This document shows, one piece after another, positions 1 to 14,589 of a stretch of 64,000 bases of DNA; position 1 is the first letter of the stretch; every line of letters begins with the position of its first letter. The position numbers were made by a program, and so were the translations under genes. This DNA is from Metopolophium dirhodum (lineage: Eukaryota; Arthropoda; Insecta; Hemiptera; Aphididae), in assembly GCF_019925205.1 (NCBI RefSeq), contig NC_083561.1:2603217-2667216 (forward strand). Reading direction: 5' to 3'. The notes below the pieces were generated by a model. That model did no database searches, was not told where the DNA came from, and was given only the letters and a program-made list of their open reading frames with translations.

Positions 1-2212
1 TATCGTAGTAATTTAATTTGCCCGACCCTTTTATAAAAATATAAAATTACGGTACCGTAATTAAATAGCTCCTCCACGTCTTTCTTGCCATGAAACGAGG
101 CTTTTTTTTGCCTCGGACACGTATAAAGTTATTGAGTAAGATGGGAATTGTATCGAGATAAAAATGTCAGTGGAAACTATTAGCATTATGCGGACGAAGC
201 GATCTGTTTTTTTTTCGTCTGGTTCAGTTATAACGAACTGGTCAAAACGTCCGTCCTCTCCTATCAAAAGCTGAAATCGCGCCACTGAATTCAAACCCAA
301 CAATTTATACCCGGGCCAGGCGCGTTTGATACACGCGGACCGCCAAATGTACGGCATATTCGGTCGTATAAATATCTTTTGTTTACTATGAAATTATCAT
401 GGCTGTATCATTCCTTCAGAGATAATGCTATTATGTAGGTCAGTATAATATTATATCGATTACCAGCTATATGACCACCGTCATACCAATGTCCAACTGG
501 ATCAGACATTCCGATTCATCGCTATTTTGTCGATGGCTGCCCGCAGTCAACATTATCGTTATAATATTGTTTTATTTATTGTCCCCAGCGCGCGTGCGAT
601 AATGTGAACATTTCAAAATATTGTCTTTCACGGGTAGCCGAAATCGTACCAATTTTATTCGATACGCGGTACCGTTCTCCTCCATATCATATAGCTTTTA
701 TTTACAATATTTAAATTCGTCAGTATCCGTGTGATGCACAATGATATCATTTACTCTTCACGACATCATACTATACTTACATATTATTATTATTATTCGT
801 GCGCACGATCACAATATGAAATACGTACGAACACAATACGACTCTATCTGTAGATAAATTAGTATTGTTTAGTTAACATTTACCGTTAAGAATATTATAA
901 ATGCAAATATACTGTTGAATATTCCACACTTGCGCGTTTACTATTATAATATAGCTTAGAGCGTTCAACGTAACAACTGTAAGAGACGACAAAAAACACC
1001 TAGGTACGTATATATGTAAATGATTATGTTATGTTTTGTTCGACCGGTTTAATCACTGTATTAACTACAGCGTACAAATATGTAGGTGTACACTCTCAAT
1101 CACAATACTGCAAGTTGTACCCATCTCTGATCTCTACAATGGTTATTATAATTATTATTATATAATATAGGGTCCAGACGTGTGTATGTTTTACTCAATT
1201 TGAATAATGTACAGTCTAAAAAAAAAAAAAAAAACGGAGTTAATATTATAATGTGTTGAATCGAAACAATCGCATTTTCACATAAAGGGTATTATAATAT
1301 TTTCATCATACGCGCATAATGCATATAAATAATATGTCAGTGGATACATAATAATTAATATGGTTTAAAACAATATCCAAATGTATATCCAATTTTAATT
1401 AATTTGTATTCATATTTTAGCAAAAAATTAATTGTTTTATCATATTTTGTTCTTTGTACCTTTACTATATTATTTTTTTTTCAATTTAATTTTAATATTA
1501 TCTCACAATTTATCACCTTTTTTTCTAAAAACATATAAATATGTTCATCGTTATTTTTTCGATTTAATCCGGCCGCGTACAATGTGTTATATTCTAGTTT
1601 TATGGAAATACATTTTGAGTTACCTAACTATTTCATATGCATAAATACGTGCGCGAATTTGATAGCACTTAATGCATGCATTTCCGGTACTTAGTTATAG
1701 TATTACAATATTATTGCACTTAATCTTTGAATGGAATAGTCACTATAACAGCTTTACAATTAGTGTTACACCATTGTGTTAAATGTTCAATATTAAAATA
1801 TAAAATATATACTGCAAAAGTATGACGAATTGGCACATTACATATTAATTCGTAAATGTATTATATTATATAATATTATGTACGCACACATACCGCTTAC
1901 ACGCAGAGCCGTGTTGTTAAGATTTGGCACCCAGGGCAAAATTAAAAATATTCGCCCACTATTTGATTTATCATTATTTCATTCCTATTTAATAGATTTT
2001 TTTTTACAACGTATTTTGAACATTTATTTGACAAAAAACTAAAGATGATTGCAATAGTAATTATAAAACAAAATAGTTAGGTATAAAATAATTAAAAATT
2101 AATACAAATCACAAATTATATTATACATATTATATTTAGAAACGTATCATATACCTATCATTTCCCCCCGATTGTTTTCGGTCTAGTAGGACATTTTCCT
2201 CCCATTTTATAA
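1..2212. other. AT-rich noncoding DNA
   Basis: This stretch has no recognisable gene. It contains an A-run near 1219-1234 and many short ATAATATTATAATA-like tracts. One 98-codon open frame on the minus strand (61-357) is listed separately. The segment near 1905-1960 (GAGCCGTGTTGTTAAG, then CCCAGGGCAAAATT) resembles the decayed end of a DNA transposon, but I see no partner end. Otherwise nothing is supported. Confidence 0.5.
61..357 (-). CDS. Uncharacterised 98-codon open frame
   Basis: An ATG-initiated open frame of 98 codons on the minus strand, in a patch with somewhat higher G+C than its surroundings. The predicted peptide has a mixed, protein-like composition (for example the stretch QLLIGEDGRFDQFVITEPDE near residues 29-48) and no low-complexity run. 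I recognise no family, signal peptide or membrane segment. The frame stays open for 12 codons upstream of the ATG, so it could also be part of an internal exon. It may equally be a chance frame, since no splice pair or promoter clearly supports it. Confidence 0.15.
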   Translation of the reverse strand: MPYIWRSACIKRAWPGYKLLGLNSVARFQLLIGEDGRFDQFVITEPDEKKTDRFVRIMLIVSTDIFISIQFPSYSITLYVSEAKKSLVSWQERRGGAI

Positions 2213-2560
2213 TTAATATTAATATTAATATTATTAGTCAGTAATTAACTTATATATAATAATATTATTATTAATGAAATCCTAATAAGAGTAAAATCTT
2301 AATATTAATAAAATCCTATTAGTAAATTCTTAATATTAATAAATTAATAATATTAATAAAATCTTAATATTAATAAATTCCTAATATTAGTAAATTCTTA
2401 ATATTCATAAATTCTTAATATTAGTAAATTCCTAATATTAATAAATTCCTAATATTAATAAATTCCCAATATTAAAAATTCCTAATATTAATAAATTCCT
2501 AATATTAATAAATTCACAATATTAGTAAATTCCTAATATTAATAAATTCCTAATATCAAT
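2213..2560. repeat. 17-bp AT-rich minisatellite
   Basis: Tandem array with a unit of about 17 bp, consensus close to TAAATTCCTAATATTAA. The array degenerates at its left end into AATATTAAT runs, and the central units vary at one or two bases (TTCCTAA, TTCTTAA, TTCCCAA, TTCACAA). Roughly 15-20 units can be followed by eye. Each unit carries a self-complementary AATATT core. Confidence 0.85.
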
Positions 2561-5500
2561 GTTTAAAAGTTTCAGTTAGAGATTTAGGTAAATACCTTTG
2601 TAATGTGAATTTATTATTTTTTAAATAGATCAATTTCGTAAATGTCGTTTAGCGTGGTCAACATGATTTAAGTTAAACTCGTCATGTTCTACTTCTAACA
2701 CCACGAAATGACTACCTGGGTAAATGTCATTGAATAACACTTACTGACTGTGTTTTGGCCTTAACCGGCACGTTTCAAACTTTCAAAGGTTTCAAGGCAC
2801 GATTTTATCCTATACTGAAGATTTGGTGTAGGTCTTGTTATTTGTTAGAAATTTCCGGTTACAAAGCTGTTACATTGAACTGGAATCGTTGATCAATAAT
2901 ATTTTCCACCGAGCCTATGATGACGAACTTATGAAATATTCAGTGCGAGTAATTAAATAAAGGACGCTTTGGACATCAGACAACGTAAATAGTTATCGAT
3001 TGTGTTTACAGTTGTCCATTCCTCTACCACTGTTGTACAGCCAACTCCACAGCACATAGTTAGCCGTTCACTACTAAACATTACAGCATCCAACCACACG
3101 CATGACTTTCGTTGTAATTATTATTTATTGTTTTATAACTAGCAAACGACGCACAATGTCCCAAACAATTGCGAGCGATTGTAATGCGCCATTTGAATAT
3201 ATATACATTCATCCCGTTTGAATGTCTTGATATATCGAAATCATTTTCATTCAGAATTTTTATAATGAAAATCACCCGAAAAGTTCTTTAGGAATACGAT
3301 TTTGAAACAATTTAAGTTATATTTTCGTGTCTTGAATTGAATTATTTAACATACAACAACAAAAACATCTTAGAACACAATGTATGCGCTCTTTTTATAT
3401 TAAAAAACTTAGATTTTATTTATAACAGAAATATTTTAATAACATAATTCATAAATTCCATATAAAATTATTTTTGGGGAAAACTTAATATTAGATAAAA
3501 AAAATAATAGAATCATCTCCATATTATAGTTTACAACTTTCAATTTAAATTTTACATAATTTTCAAAATTATTTTACCAATCTGATTTTTACTGTATACA
3601 AAATAATTTATAAGTAATTACATAATATCAGCTGCAACAATAATATTCAATTGAAGTGACATGGTATACACCCCATAAAATATATGCTTTTTATTTTTAT
3701 TTTTTTGTCGTTTGTTCCCTATCCCAGTTGTAGGTAGATTTAGGTAGATATCCAGGACATGGTGTATAGCTACGGAAATGTCACATCCTTATCCGTTGAT
3801 ATATGGTCGTATTAATATGATGTAAGCCGACGCCTATTTAAACGCAAAACCATTATTTGAATTTTGAGGGATGATTGAAAACTAAAACAGTGCATAATAT
3901 TGAACAATTGCTACCACACAACTTTCTGACATATTTATATTTTATTCATATATTTTTTTTTATAATGCATCTATATTATATTTTGAGTTGACTACGGTAT
4001 TTTTAAATTTTAAATGAGCTGTTATCGAAACATTAACATTAACGAGACATTTTTATAAAAATTTGAATGCTCCAAAGTTTCTGGAGATGTAATGTACTTA
4101 TAATCATAATATGTAATAATAATATTATAATATGAGTTTTTTATTTGTTTTGAATTTATTGTATTTCAGATTTCAGATTTCATTAACAATTAATTTTAAA
4201 TACATAGTAAATACCTACATATTTATGACAGATCGTAATACCAACCACCGGTAGCCAAACGAAATCTCATCGTAATATCCATTTCAAATTTAATATTTAG
4301 ATTTGTTTTAGTAAATGTGTACATGGTAATTATCGTTATAGTGGGTACACGCAATTACCTCATTAATTACTAATTATATGATTAACTAATAAATCATACT
4401 GAGGAATATATCAACTGAATTTTGGAATACCTACTGAAATAAATTTAAACTCACTAGTCACTACTCAAATTGATTTTCAACGAACCTGTTTTATTTCCTA
4501 CAATCGACTTATATACAAAATTATAAATATTATAAGCTTTAATTATAAATTATTATATATACAAAAAACATTTTCTCAGTATTATATTATATGATCATAT
4601 CATATGCACTGTTACTCCATGTCATAACTTCAATATCCGCTACAAGGATATCGCACCTAAAGTGAATTAAGCATTCGGGCCACACGGCTCTAAGTATAAG
4701 TTAATTCAGTATCAATTTAGCTATATAGGTTAGGTTCATTAATTTAACACAATAAGACATACACCAAAAATTGAAACGTATAATTTTTTTTATTATTTGT
4801 CGAGCGATATTTTATACATTTCTTTACAGTTATTTAGACACGGAAATTTATTTCCACCCTGGAGTACTTGTCTAGAGCACGGGAATCAATACAATATTTG
4901 GTTAACACGTATACACAATTAGCAGGGTCGTATGCATACCAAATTAAAATTTAACCACCCAAGTTACAAAAGTACCTTGTTGAGAAATTAGCTTGTACAT
5001 GTAGTACCTCTACAACTCCCATATGTACCCACACGAAAAGACACCGCGTCCGTCAGTGTATACAGCTTGCGTTCAAATAGGTCAAAACGAATATTATAGC
5101 GAATGATATTATTTTAATAAATTACTAACGGTGGTCGGTTGTTTTACGCTTTTTATCCGTGTTATGCATTCACATTAAAACCCCGAATAAATAGAATATT
5201 AAACAAGCGCAATGTGGACAATATTATATAGCCATGCATACAAAACGCTAATACAGGATATTTAGTGAATCGCGCAGGTGTTACATATTATGTACGAAGA
5301 CTCGAAAGAAAAAAAAATGTATGTGAATTGACAATAATAATTATTACTGAAAGCCAACGCGTTAGTTGTGTATAATATTATCAGTTTATTTTTCTCTCCC
5401 GAAATATATTTGTATATTTTTTTTTTTTATTTTTTTTTTTATTTTTGGTAGCATACACCACCAATCTCTTGGATGGGTCTTCAATTATTACTGAAAGTCA

Positions 5501-8500
5501 ACAGTATAGTTGTGAATGTTACGAACACCGTTCTGAATGAGCACGACAAACACTTACACCGCGAGTGTAGCGATTTTTCCCGCGTATATATATATATAGG
5601 TAGGCGCACCTATTATGCAAAACAATGTACGACGATAATACGATATAATATAATATTTAACCGTTTATGTTGTACGTATACGGGCATACGTCGGACGTGC
5701 GTTTTTGCATTTTAATCGAAATATTTATAATTAATGAAGTATTTTGTATTAACGGTAAGCGCCGTCGTATTAAAGTGTGTCGCACTTTACATTTTCACGG
5801 AATAACACACTGGTTGCTCTTCGAAAGTAGTTCCGTTTCATAATATGAATCGGCACATGTGGGTACGCACAGTATACCCACCCACAGTCGAATACACCCC
5901 GGCGGAAAACAGCACAACGTAAAAGTAATTGCTACCAGTGGCTGCCTATTATACGGTTATAATATGTATATATAGATATTATTATTATCTTGCAAGAAAA
6001 CCGCGTCTCTATAATAATTTTACAAGTGCGTTGGGTCGGCCGAACAAGTTATTTTACACTATTATAATATCATGTCTTGTACTCATTTATTATGATACGT
6101 TACATGATTGCAGGCAGTAGATTTTAATTTCGATGCAATTTGTATGCGTAAACAGTATACGATTATTTTGTTTTTAACATAATATTTAATCCTTACACAT
6201 GTATTATACAGGTACAACTGTTGTGGGTTTACGGCAATTCTTACTGCGGTGCACGACGAGACGGGGTTTTGGTCACTTGTTTACCAATTACCGCAGATAA
6301 TTGCTGCATTATTGGTGTACACATAAAATAATAGCTTCGTCCAAAATTTGACAATAGCTTCTTTGAAAACTCGTCTTTTGCATTATGGCCTCTACGGTAG
6401 TTGTCCCAATAACTATACTGCTATTGAAAATTTTAACAGTTCATAATAATTATTATTTTATGTCATAATATAAATTCTCATTAGTTTTTTATAATAATTT
6501 AATTTTACAGGTTATGTTTTAATAAGCTCGGTAATTAGCTTTATGTACATTAAATGTTTATAAATATATTAATACGGAGAAATTTAAATGCCAACAGTCA
6601 ACAATTTTATATTAAAGTTTTCATCAGTTCATCACACCGAAAATAATATAAATACATGTAGGTAGGTAGGTGCTTCGCGTGTACATAACTCTCATAGACG
6701 CGCCTTTGATAAAAGCATAATACCCAATAATTGGAATTTAGTTTGTACTAAAAGTGCAATAGAAATTGTTTACATACTAAAAAATCAAACTAACAATATT
6801 AGTATATCGTGTTGCAATGACGGGAAGTGGGCCGTTTCAGTCGCCCAAGTCTGAAATTGCCTTCCCGCACGAGCCACACATACTATTTTTTTATCACGCC
6901 TCCGCGTTCATCGATCACGGCAAATGTAATGCAGGGATCTATGCAACAACTAGACCATAGTTCTACGACAACAATATTTCATGAAAGAAACGATTTGGAT
7001 TTATTTATTTTAAGCGTCCCGCACGGAGGTTATATAATATGATTAGAAGATTGTAACCAAAAGTTTTTGGTTCTGTGAGGACCGTGGTATAGATTTTGGT
7101 GTCTGGTAGTGCAGGAGACACGCGCGTGATGTGTGCGCCCAGCACTTTTGGGGATTTCCACTTTACCACCCCCTGGACGGGAAAAGGACGCTTTCCAACG
7201 CTTCAGCCGCTATCGAAAACCAAACTTTCGGCGCAGGCGTGACAAAAAATAAATTACGAATACCTGTCATTATGCTCACGTCCATTTTTTTCTTTAATCG
7301 TAAATGTAATCAAATTCTGATTTTTAAAATGTTAAAGTATACTTAAGGATTACATTTTCAAATACTTGGACTTTTATTCCATTTAAGGAGTGTCGTGTGC
7401 CAACTTATTTTTTCCATACAGAAAATTACCCTTTTTTTTCTATAAATTGTTAGTCCAATCACATTTTTGAATCTGAATCTAAATTTGATCGAGTAATTTT
7501 TGATTTATTTAACTTTGTGTGCTAAGGTTAATAGGTCTTTGATTTGGAAGATATGTATGTTATATTGATTAGAATGTTTTTTTAATCAATATTAATCTAT
7601 CGACGTTTTATAATTTGCAAAAATTGTATGAGCATAGGTAGTAAATAGCACCAAATACTATATCCAATATTACATCTATTTTATATTTTTGTAAAAACTA
7701 TTTTCAAGGACTATTGTAGCTCAATTATTGTAGTACGACAAACACAAGAGTTGTATCGTATCAAATTATGCTGTAAAATACATTTTCACTGCGTGGAATT
7801 TTCCAATAGAACTCGATAAAACAGAAATATTTTCCTACTCACGTTTTTATTTTCTATGCGTTTCTAGTGTTCTCGCTAGTGTTCTACCCACCCCTTTTAT
7901 TTCAACGTTGTGGTATATGTCATTTTATTTTATTATTCATTTTTAAATGACGAAACAAATAAAATGTACTTCAAATGTCATTAAACTCTCGTAAATATTT
8001 GTTACAAATTAAGCAATACATGAAATAAGTAATAACTATAACGATATTGATATATTTTTAATTATTTTATCAATAGATTAACGTAATTCAAATGTTATTG
8101 TGCAGAATACTATTTTAATAATGGAAAAGCGTAATGCAAAAATGATAAAATTGATATGGGATATAATATGCCACGGTGAAGAAAAATATAACGTAAAATG
8201 ATTAAAACGCATTAAAATCTACAGTATGATAGTGATGTTTATACATTTTATGGATTACATATTTTAATATTTATATTCTACTTGGAATAATTATGCTTAT
8301 AGGCATCTACCTACGCTCATACTTTTGTGATTATGTTATACTTGACAATCGTGCGCTGTTCACCTATTGTTATATTGAGAGCTCACTGCTCAGTGTGTTG
8401 AACTTAAAGTAAATAATATGAGTGGAGACAAAAATGCATTATGCAAATTGAAAAATGTTTTTGTTCGTGCAGACGACTTCTTGGAGAATAATTATTTTGA

Positions 8501-11324
8501 TTACGACGATGATCCTGACGATAATAGCGTTTCTGGAACGTCGATTTGGTTTTTTATTTTATTTTTATTTTACAACTTTCTATACATGTATGTATTTGGT
8601 ATATTATACGAGTGTAACAATATTTTTTTTGTGAATTTTTACAAATTGTGATTTACTTATATCTAGTATAATTAGTAAATATTAACTTGTGCGACCTGTG
8701 AGTATTGTTACTAGTGTATTTCATTATATGTAATCATTTAAAAATTATGACCAATATTACGATGAATTATAATAATATATAACATTATAATGATTTTTTC
8801 GTGTGTTTTATATCGGTATCATATCCATTTTTCGGTCTGTCCTTGGGTTTTGACGATTTTTATCGTCACTTTGAGACATAATTGCTCGTAAAATTAACTA
8901 AGATATGAGAATTTAGTTGATAAAGTTAGTATAAAGTCAAATGAAATGTTGAGTTATTAAATAATAAAAATAATATAATTAGCTAATATTATATTATTAT
9001 TATCAATATGATAACAGAAAATTGATTACGGATTATAAATTAATTAATGACTGATTAAATCACGGTTTCGGTTTCTGATTTATCTATGCAGTGTGAACAC
9101 CGAAAAAAAAAACAAAACAAAACATAAACACTTTGACTGGTAAATGTTTTCATTTTCATTCTTGGTCTAAACAGAAAGTTGCTGTTTCGTCGTTAAATTT
9201 ACAAATTGTCTTAGTTTTTGTTTCGTCAGCTTAGTGTAAACCTAGCATAGAAAATTGTATACCTACTTGAATTAAAAATATTAAATAACGATTTAAAATC
9301 GAAAGTTGTAGACGATCCGTTTTTATTTTAGTATTATGAGGATTGATCAATTTATTGTTTATATATTATTCATTACCATTTCTGTAATTCTAAATTGGTA
9401 ATTTACTGAAAGTAAAATTTATAGGTACTTTGAATCATATTAATATAAGTTAATAAAAGTAAATATTTTAAATTTACAATTTCCAGTAACTGTACTGTAG
9501 ATGAGTTTTAAATCAATAATGTTGAATAGTGTGGTATGCAAAAAAATCATATTATAATCTCACCTCAAAATATACTTATTTTAACTTCGGTAATTTGTTG
9601 AAATTATATAGACTTAAATTATTTAATATAATCGATATATGAACTATGCAGCTAATTTTAAAATTAAAAATACAAACAATTTATTATTTTAATGGTTCAC
9701 ATTAATTTAAAAAAATATATAAATACCTATATATTAATTTATATAAATAAAAAAACTATTTATCCAGTGAAATAAAAAATCTAAATTAATTCTCAACGTA
9801 CACATATCTTAACTAAATCTATAATTACTGTTAATTAACTAAAATCAAAAACATTCTACATATGATTTAAAAAAATCTATGACTCCTTTGCCTCAGATTC
9901 TAAAAATTGAAATGAAATTACTTAGTATGTGTTAATAAAATAAAATATTAGCTTTTGATGTATTATTATGTTGTATTTATCGATTATTTTCAAAGATTTT
10001 AATAGTTGTTTGTTGTTAATTTTAAAAATTAATTTGATTTAAAAGACATGTTTATACAAATATTTCAAACGTCATAAATATTACTATTAATAAAAGAAAC
10101 TAAACAAAAAAATTATATCGATGGAGAATATTTACCTGTTGTAAATCTACAATGTTTAAAAAATAATAATAGTACAAAAAGAACAATATAAATATTTAAA
10201 GGAATTGTTGCGGATTTATAATTTTGGTTGGAGTTATAAGAAATAAAAATATAGATACCTAATATGAAACATTAAAATAGTTGCATCTCTAAGTTAACTA
10301 TTTTCTATGTACAATATTTAATTTTTGGAAAATATTTTTTTACTATTTTAACACTATAATATTACATGAGCAGAATAACTCCTATAATATGTTACACAGT
10401 TTCAATAACAAAATAATAGCACACGGATACGTTGTATTGATAAAAATATATATTTAACAATGATTTATTATTGGGTTATTTTTTGAATTATACAACCCCC
10501 ATACGAGTTGTTAATGTCTAAACAAGTCGACGTGACAGAGAAAATCCCTTATCACTGCCAACATTCATGCCACAAATTATCGATAATTTGATTGTTTCCA
10601 ATGACATTGAATAAGCAACTTAGGGGACGTGTGGAATACATTAGAATATTTAACGAGCATCCGCTGCCTGCATTTAGCCCACATCATCAAAGTCAAAGTA
10701 CACACATACACCAGCAAACATGTTATGCAAACACGGATGCTTCGTCTCGAAATGTAAAATATCATAATAATATCACTGCGAGGATATACGATCTCAGAAG
10801 TTATCACAATCAGATTGTTTGCACCGTCTAAAGTTCATATAAAATGTGAATAATTTGCCGACGTATACTAATATACGCGTATACTTATAAGCATATATTG
10901 GTTAGGTACCCATGTGTTCGGGTAAACAAAGCATTAATTTAAAAGTAAACACTGATAAACTGTTGACTTTTTTTCGACATTTTCCGCATTTGCAATATCA
11001 CCATGCCTCGTACACGGTTGTGTTTTATTATACTATAGACACACACCGGCGCTCTGTTCACGAAGCGACTTGTTAGTGGCTGAACCCTGTATCCAGTCAT
11101 GACGCGGAGTCGGTGGTAAAAGTCGGTTTTGGCCACCTCAGGGGAACCCGGTTATGGGCAATAATCCCGATGTGTACGACTGTTACAGGGCTTAAGCGTA
11201 ATTTGCTTCGCGGGAAAATCGAACCTATAACTGAGTATAAATCTCTTTCTACTATGGATCGGAGGATACAACGGTTTGGCACATTTCCTGTGTTATTGTA
11301 TACTATTATATAGAACAATTTAAT
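2561..11324. other. Long noncoding AT-rich stretch
   Basis: About 8.8 kb with no recognisable gene. It holds T- and A-runs (for example 5420-5451), short TAGGTA repeats (6659-6670) and many chance open frames under 80 codons. The patch at 6820-7250 is richer in G+C and contains several overlapping short frames on both strands, none recognisable. One short open frame at 8418-8651 is listed separately. Confidence 0.5.
8418..8651 (+). CDS. Uncharacterised 77-codon open frame
   Basis: An ATG-initiated frame (AATAATATGAGTGG) of 77 codons. The first 45 residues are hydrophilic and acidic, with the cluster NYFDYDDDPDDNS near residues 25-37. The C-terminal part is strongly hydrophobic, rich in F, Y and L, and could form one membrane segment. 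The hydrophobic tail is encoded by T-rich DNA of the type that produces F/L/Y runs by chance. I do not recognise the protein. No splice donor is evident where the acidic part ends. Confidence 0.15.
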   Translation: MSGDKNALCKLKNVFVRADDFLENNYFDYDDDPDDNSVSGTSIWFFILFLFYNFLYMYVFGILYECNNIFFVNFYKL

Positions 11325-11609
11325 GGGGGGCGGAGAGGCCGGGCGGATTAATGCGTCGGTTGCGAAGCACGACGACGCCGGTTCGAACCCGGTCGCGGAC
11401 GGCATTTTTCTTCGGGCAAGTCACGGTGTCCGGAGATAAGTGCCGCCATCCCCCGCCCGGACATAGCAGCAGATACCTACGGGTGCCCACTAAAAAATCT
11501 GCCAAAAAACAACACATACGTGTTTACACAAAAACCACAGTTCCCTCCCTCACAGTACCACAGGCTAATAACCTCAGTAGTTGAAGCCTTAACCCTAAAA
11601 AAAAAAAAA
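11325..11609 (+). mobile_element. tRNA-derived SINE, copy 1
   Basis: A 285-bp short interspersed element. It starts with a G6 run and a tRNA-like head: an A-box-like segment (GGCCGGGCGGATTAATGCG) and a perfect B-box (GGTTCGAACCC, about 11380-11390). The A-box layout resembles a type II tRNA (Ser or Leu). The head is followed by a tRNA-unrelated body beginning GCATTTTTCTTCGGGCAAG, which is nearly identical to the body of the copy at 57753. The element ends in an A13 tail (11597-11609). No clear target-site duplication is visible, so this copy is older or its flanks have diverged. It would be transcribed by RNA polymerase III and mobilised by a LINE in trans. The short open frames crossing it on both strands are not genes. 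Confidence 0.9.
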
Positions 11610-12611
11610 TCCTATTTTCAGTATCTAGTTGTTGTCAGTCAGCTGCAGGCTGCGGGTAACACTCGGCCCTGGCGTAATATTATATTATATTTACACACAC
11701 AGATTGGAATTTAAAAATAATAATAAGTTAACATTGCAGCTGGTAGTTGTTTTGGCAACAATAAGAATGGCAAAAAAAAAAAAATCATTTTAGATTCGCG
11801 TGCGTTCGTATCGACTTATGAAGAAACTAAACATTTTTCGAAATTATGAGCGTTTATAATATCGTCAAAACAATCATATCGTATCCGATGTGCGTGTGTG
11901 TATTTTTTACGCCATATATACATAACATGACATATAAAAATATATCGTATAACAGAAGCGCACGTAAAGTGTTCGATTTATCGTTTTGAAAAACGGGTGG
12001 TGTCCAGAAAAAGGAAATACCGATTTATCGTTTGCGAAAAAAAAAAACAACAACAACGAGTCTAGATTTGCCCGGTGCAATGCTGACAAGCATTTTGTTT
12101 CCGAAACGTTTTAAACACGCAACAATCATTCAGTGGCGTTCTCGCTGCGTATATACATATAGCTAGTACACTATATTATTTAGTTTATTTGTTTAGATTT
12201 ACGCAGTGTCGCCGATATTTCTTTCGACAGCGAACCGTCTCAAAAAACAGTTAAATTATTCAAAGTGTTTGCAATCAGCGCACGGAATACTTTTGAATTG
12301 ATAGGACCACATTATGCATGCGCATATATGCGTCGAATTTTATTTGATATTATATTCATGTCACAGGTATCTAGAGTCACGGTTATTCGAAACTTAACAT
12401 TTTTTACAGTTTCGGATGAATTCATTAATTTTTGTTTTATACTTTTAACGCGACACGAGGTGAAATTAATATAATATCGTGTCGACGAGTAAACAAAATA
12501 AAAAGAATTATTATGATAGTTAAAACACGTACCTATATATAATAATATTATGATACACAGTACACACTATACAGACATTGTCAGAATATAATAGTTGATA
12601 TGACTTATCTG

Positions 12612-12890
12612 CAGTGATGACTGGTAGATTCTACAATGAGGATCATATCCATTGGGGCTAAAAAAAAAAACACTACCGCCGAGGAAATTAAATTTTGTTT
12701 TCTAAGAAAAAATCTAAAATCTTTAATAATAATACAGCGTTAACATATTATTACCTATCTAAATAGCGTCTTCCAAAAGTCGTACGGAAAAAAATACAAA
12801 AATATGAAGTTCTTGAACGTAAAAAAAAAAATTCTCCTCCACCCACCGCCTACCATTGTTAGGGAACTCTAAATCTGCCACCGTGACTTA
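12612..12890. mobile_element. Possible small inverted-repeat element
   Basis: The left edge AGTGATGACTGGTAGATT and the reverse complement of the right edge, AGTCACGGTGGCAGATT, are imperfect inverted repeats about 280 bp apart. ACTTAT occurs just outside both ends and could be the remains of a target duplication. The interior is AT-rich and noncoding. This could be a decayed hAT-type MITE, but the match is short. Confidence 0.25.
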
Positions 12891-13154
12891 TAACAATACT
12901 TGCAATTTTTAAAACATTAATTAGGTAGGTAGGTACTTGTTTTGCGCTTCACTCGTAAAATAATATGTTTATGTTTTGCATGCATGATGAGATTGCCTTA
13001 GATAGAGCATGCGTTTTCATAAATGTAGAACTTAAAAGTATTATTGCAGATCGTTGTATGCAAAATATTTAACTGCTATAACTGGTAATGTTGTTTTTAC
13101 ACAATTTAAATTTTTTAACAGAACTTAATAATAAAGGAATATTGTTAAAAAAAA

Positions 13155-13176
13155 GTGTGTGTGTGTGTGTGTGTGT
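13155..13176. repeat. (GT)n microsatellite
   Basis: Eleven uninterrupted GT dinucleotides following an A-run. Confidence 0.95.
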
Positions 13177-14589
13177 ATAAGTACACGCGGATTAAATAAA
13201 ACTTGTTTCGTAGTTTTTAGTGATATCTGGGATTTTCTGATCTTATTATACATACCTATATATTATGTATGTACATTTAATTAATATATTAAACAGTATT
13301 TATTAAAACGACGCACCGTCTCACTATTCCATACTAATTATTAAATATCCAAATAGATAATAACACTATTAATATTAGTAATATTAATCAACAACCAGAT
13401 TATTTTGAGAAAATAAAATTATTTTTCACATTTGGTTGGTGCTACTTGAAATTTCGTGTCGGGCATAATTTCGTTACAAATTTTTATCGTCATTGGTCCC
13501 TCCGTAAATAAGTTTCACTTCAATATAATATTAAATATATTATTTAGAATAGAAATTATCAACATTTTATGGGTTGCTTATAGAATAAAAACTTGATTCC
13601 AAGACAAATTAACAACCGTGGGTAAACGTTTTCTAAGCGACAATTCCTTTTTCTCATCGCTATCTCATAAATCATTATTTTGACTCATAATTATTATTTA
13701 CTATATGATATTCATATAGACCATACTTTTTTTTCTTTTTTGTAACACAATTTTATGGACAGGACAATCATCTACAACACTGATGTTTTTGTAGTCGGTT
13801 CATTTTTCGAGATCGCATAACTTTGATATTTGGTTAAAAAAAACATCAAAGTACGATGTAGGTGTAATATCATAAAAGTTGATTAATTACATATAATAAT
13901 AATGTAATACGATATTATTTTGAAAAACATAACAACATATTGGAATATATTGTTATCATCGTTATATTTTAAGGAAATAATGTACTCACGAAAAATATTT
14001 TAATGAGCAAATTAGTTTTTTCAAAATAATAGTTACAAGATATGCGTTGATATAAATTGCAAATCTGGTTATTTTTGTGATCATTCATGTCAATTGTTAA
14101 CTGATAAAGTTTAAATTGGGTTATTTTGATCGTAAATCACAAACTAGTTGTACGGTTATTTGAAGTTAAAGTGGATTAACTCAACCAAACTTTTTAAATA
14201 ACTTCATAAAGATTCATTTCGATAAAAACGAATACACATTACAATAATTTACTTGTGCAGACTACAAAATTTCACATTTGCATCTAAGTACCTATTGGAG
14301 GAAACCGATATTTTCATTTTAATGCAAAATCAATACATATATGTCATATTTATATTGAAATATGGTAATTCTTAGTAGTCACTAAATTATTTTTATGGTA
14401 AACAAATAGGTTACCCATTTTACGAGTAACGAATAATGATCGATAGCGATAATACGTTTCATATAGGTACTTTATATTCTCGAAAAGTATTCAACACAAA
14501 CTACAATTTAAAAACGAAACCAAAAAATATCAACCTTTTTAGTTTTTACTGCATCAAACTGTGTCAATTATTATCAAACCACACAATGG

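Larger units (their letters stand above)
11610..14589. other. Noncoding AT-rich stretch
   Basis: About 3 kb without a recognisable gene. It includes a possible small inverted-repeat element (12612-12890) and a GT microsatellite (13155-13176), both listed separately, and A-runs near 11769 and 12660. Confidence 0.5.

Noticed and set aside
11325..11400. Possible tRNA gene
   Set aside because: A- and B-boxes are present, but acceptor and anticodon stems do not close and the sequence continues into a SINE body shared with 57753.
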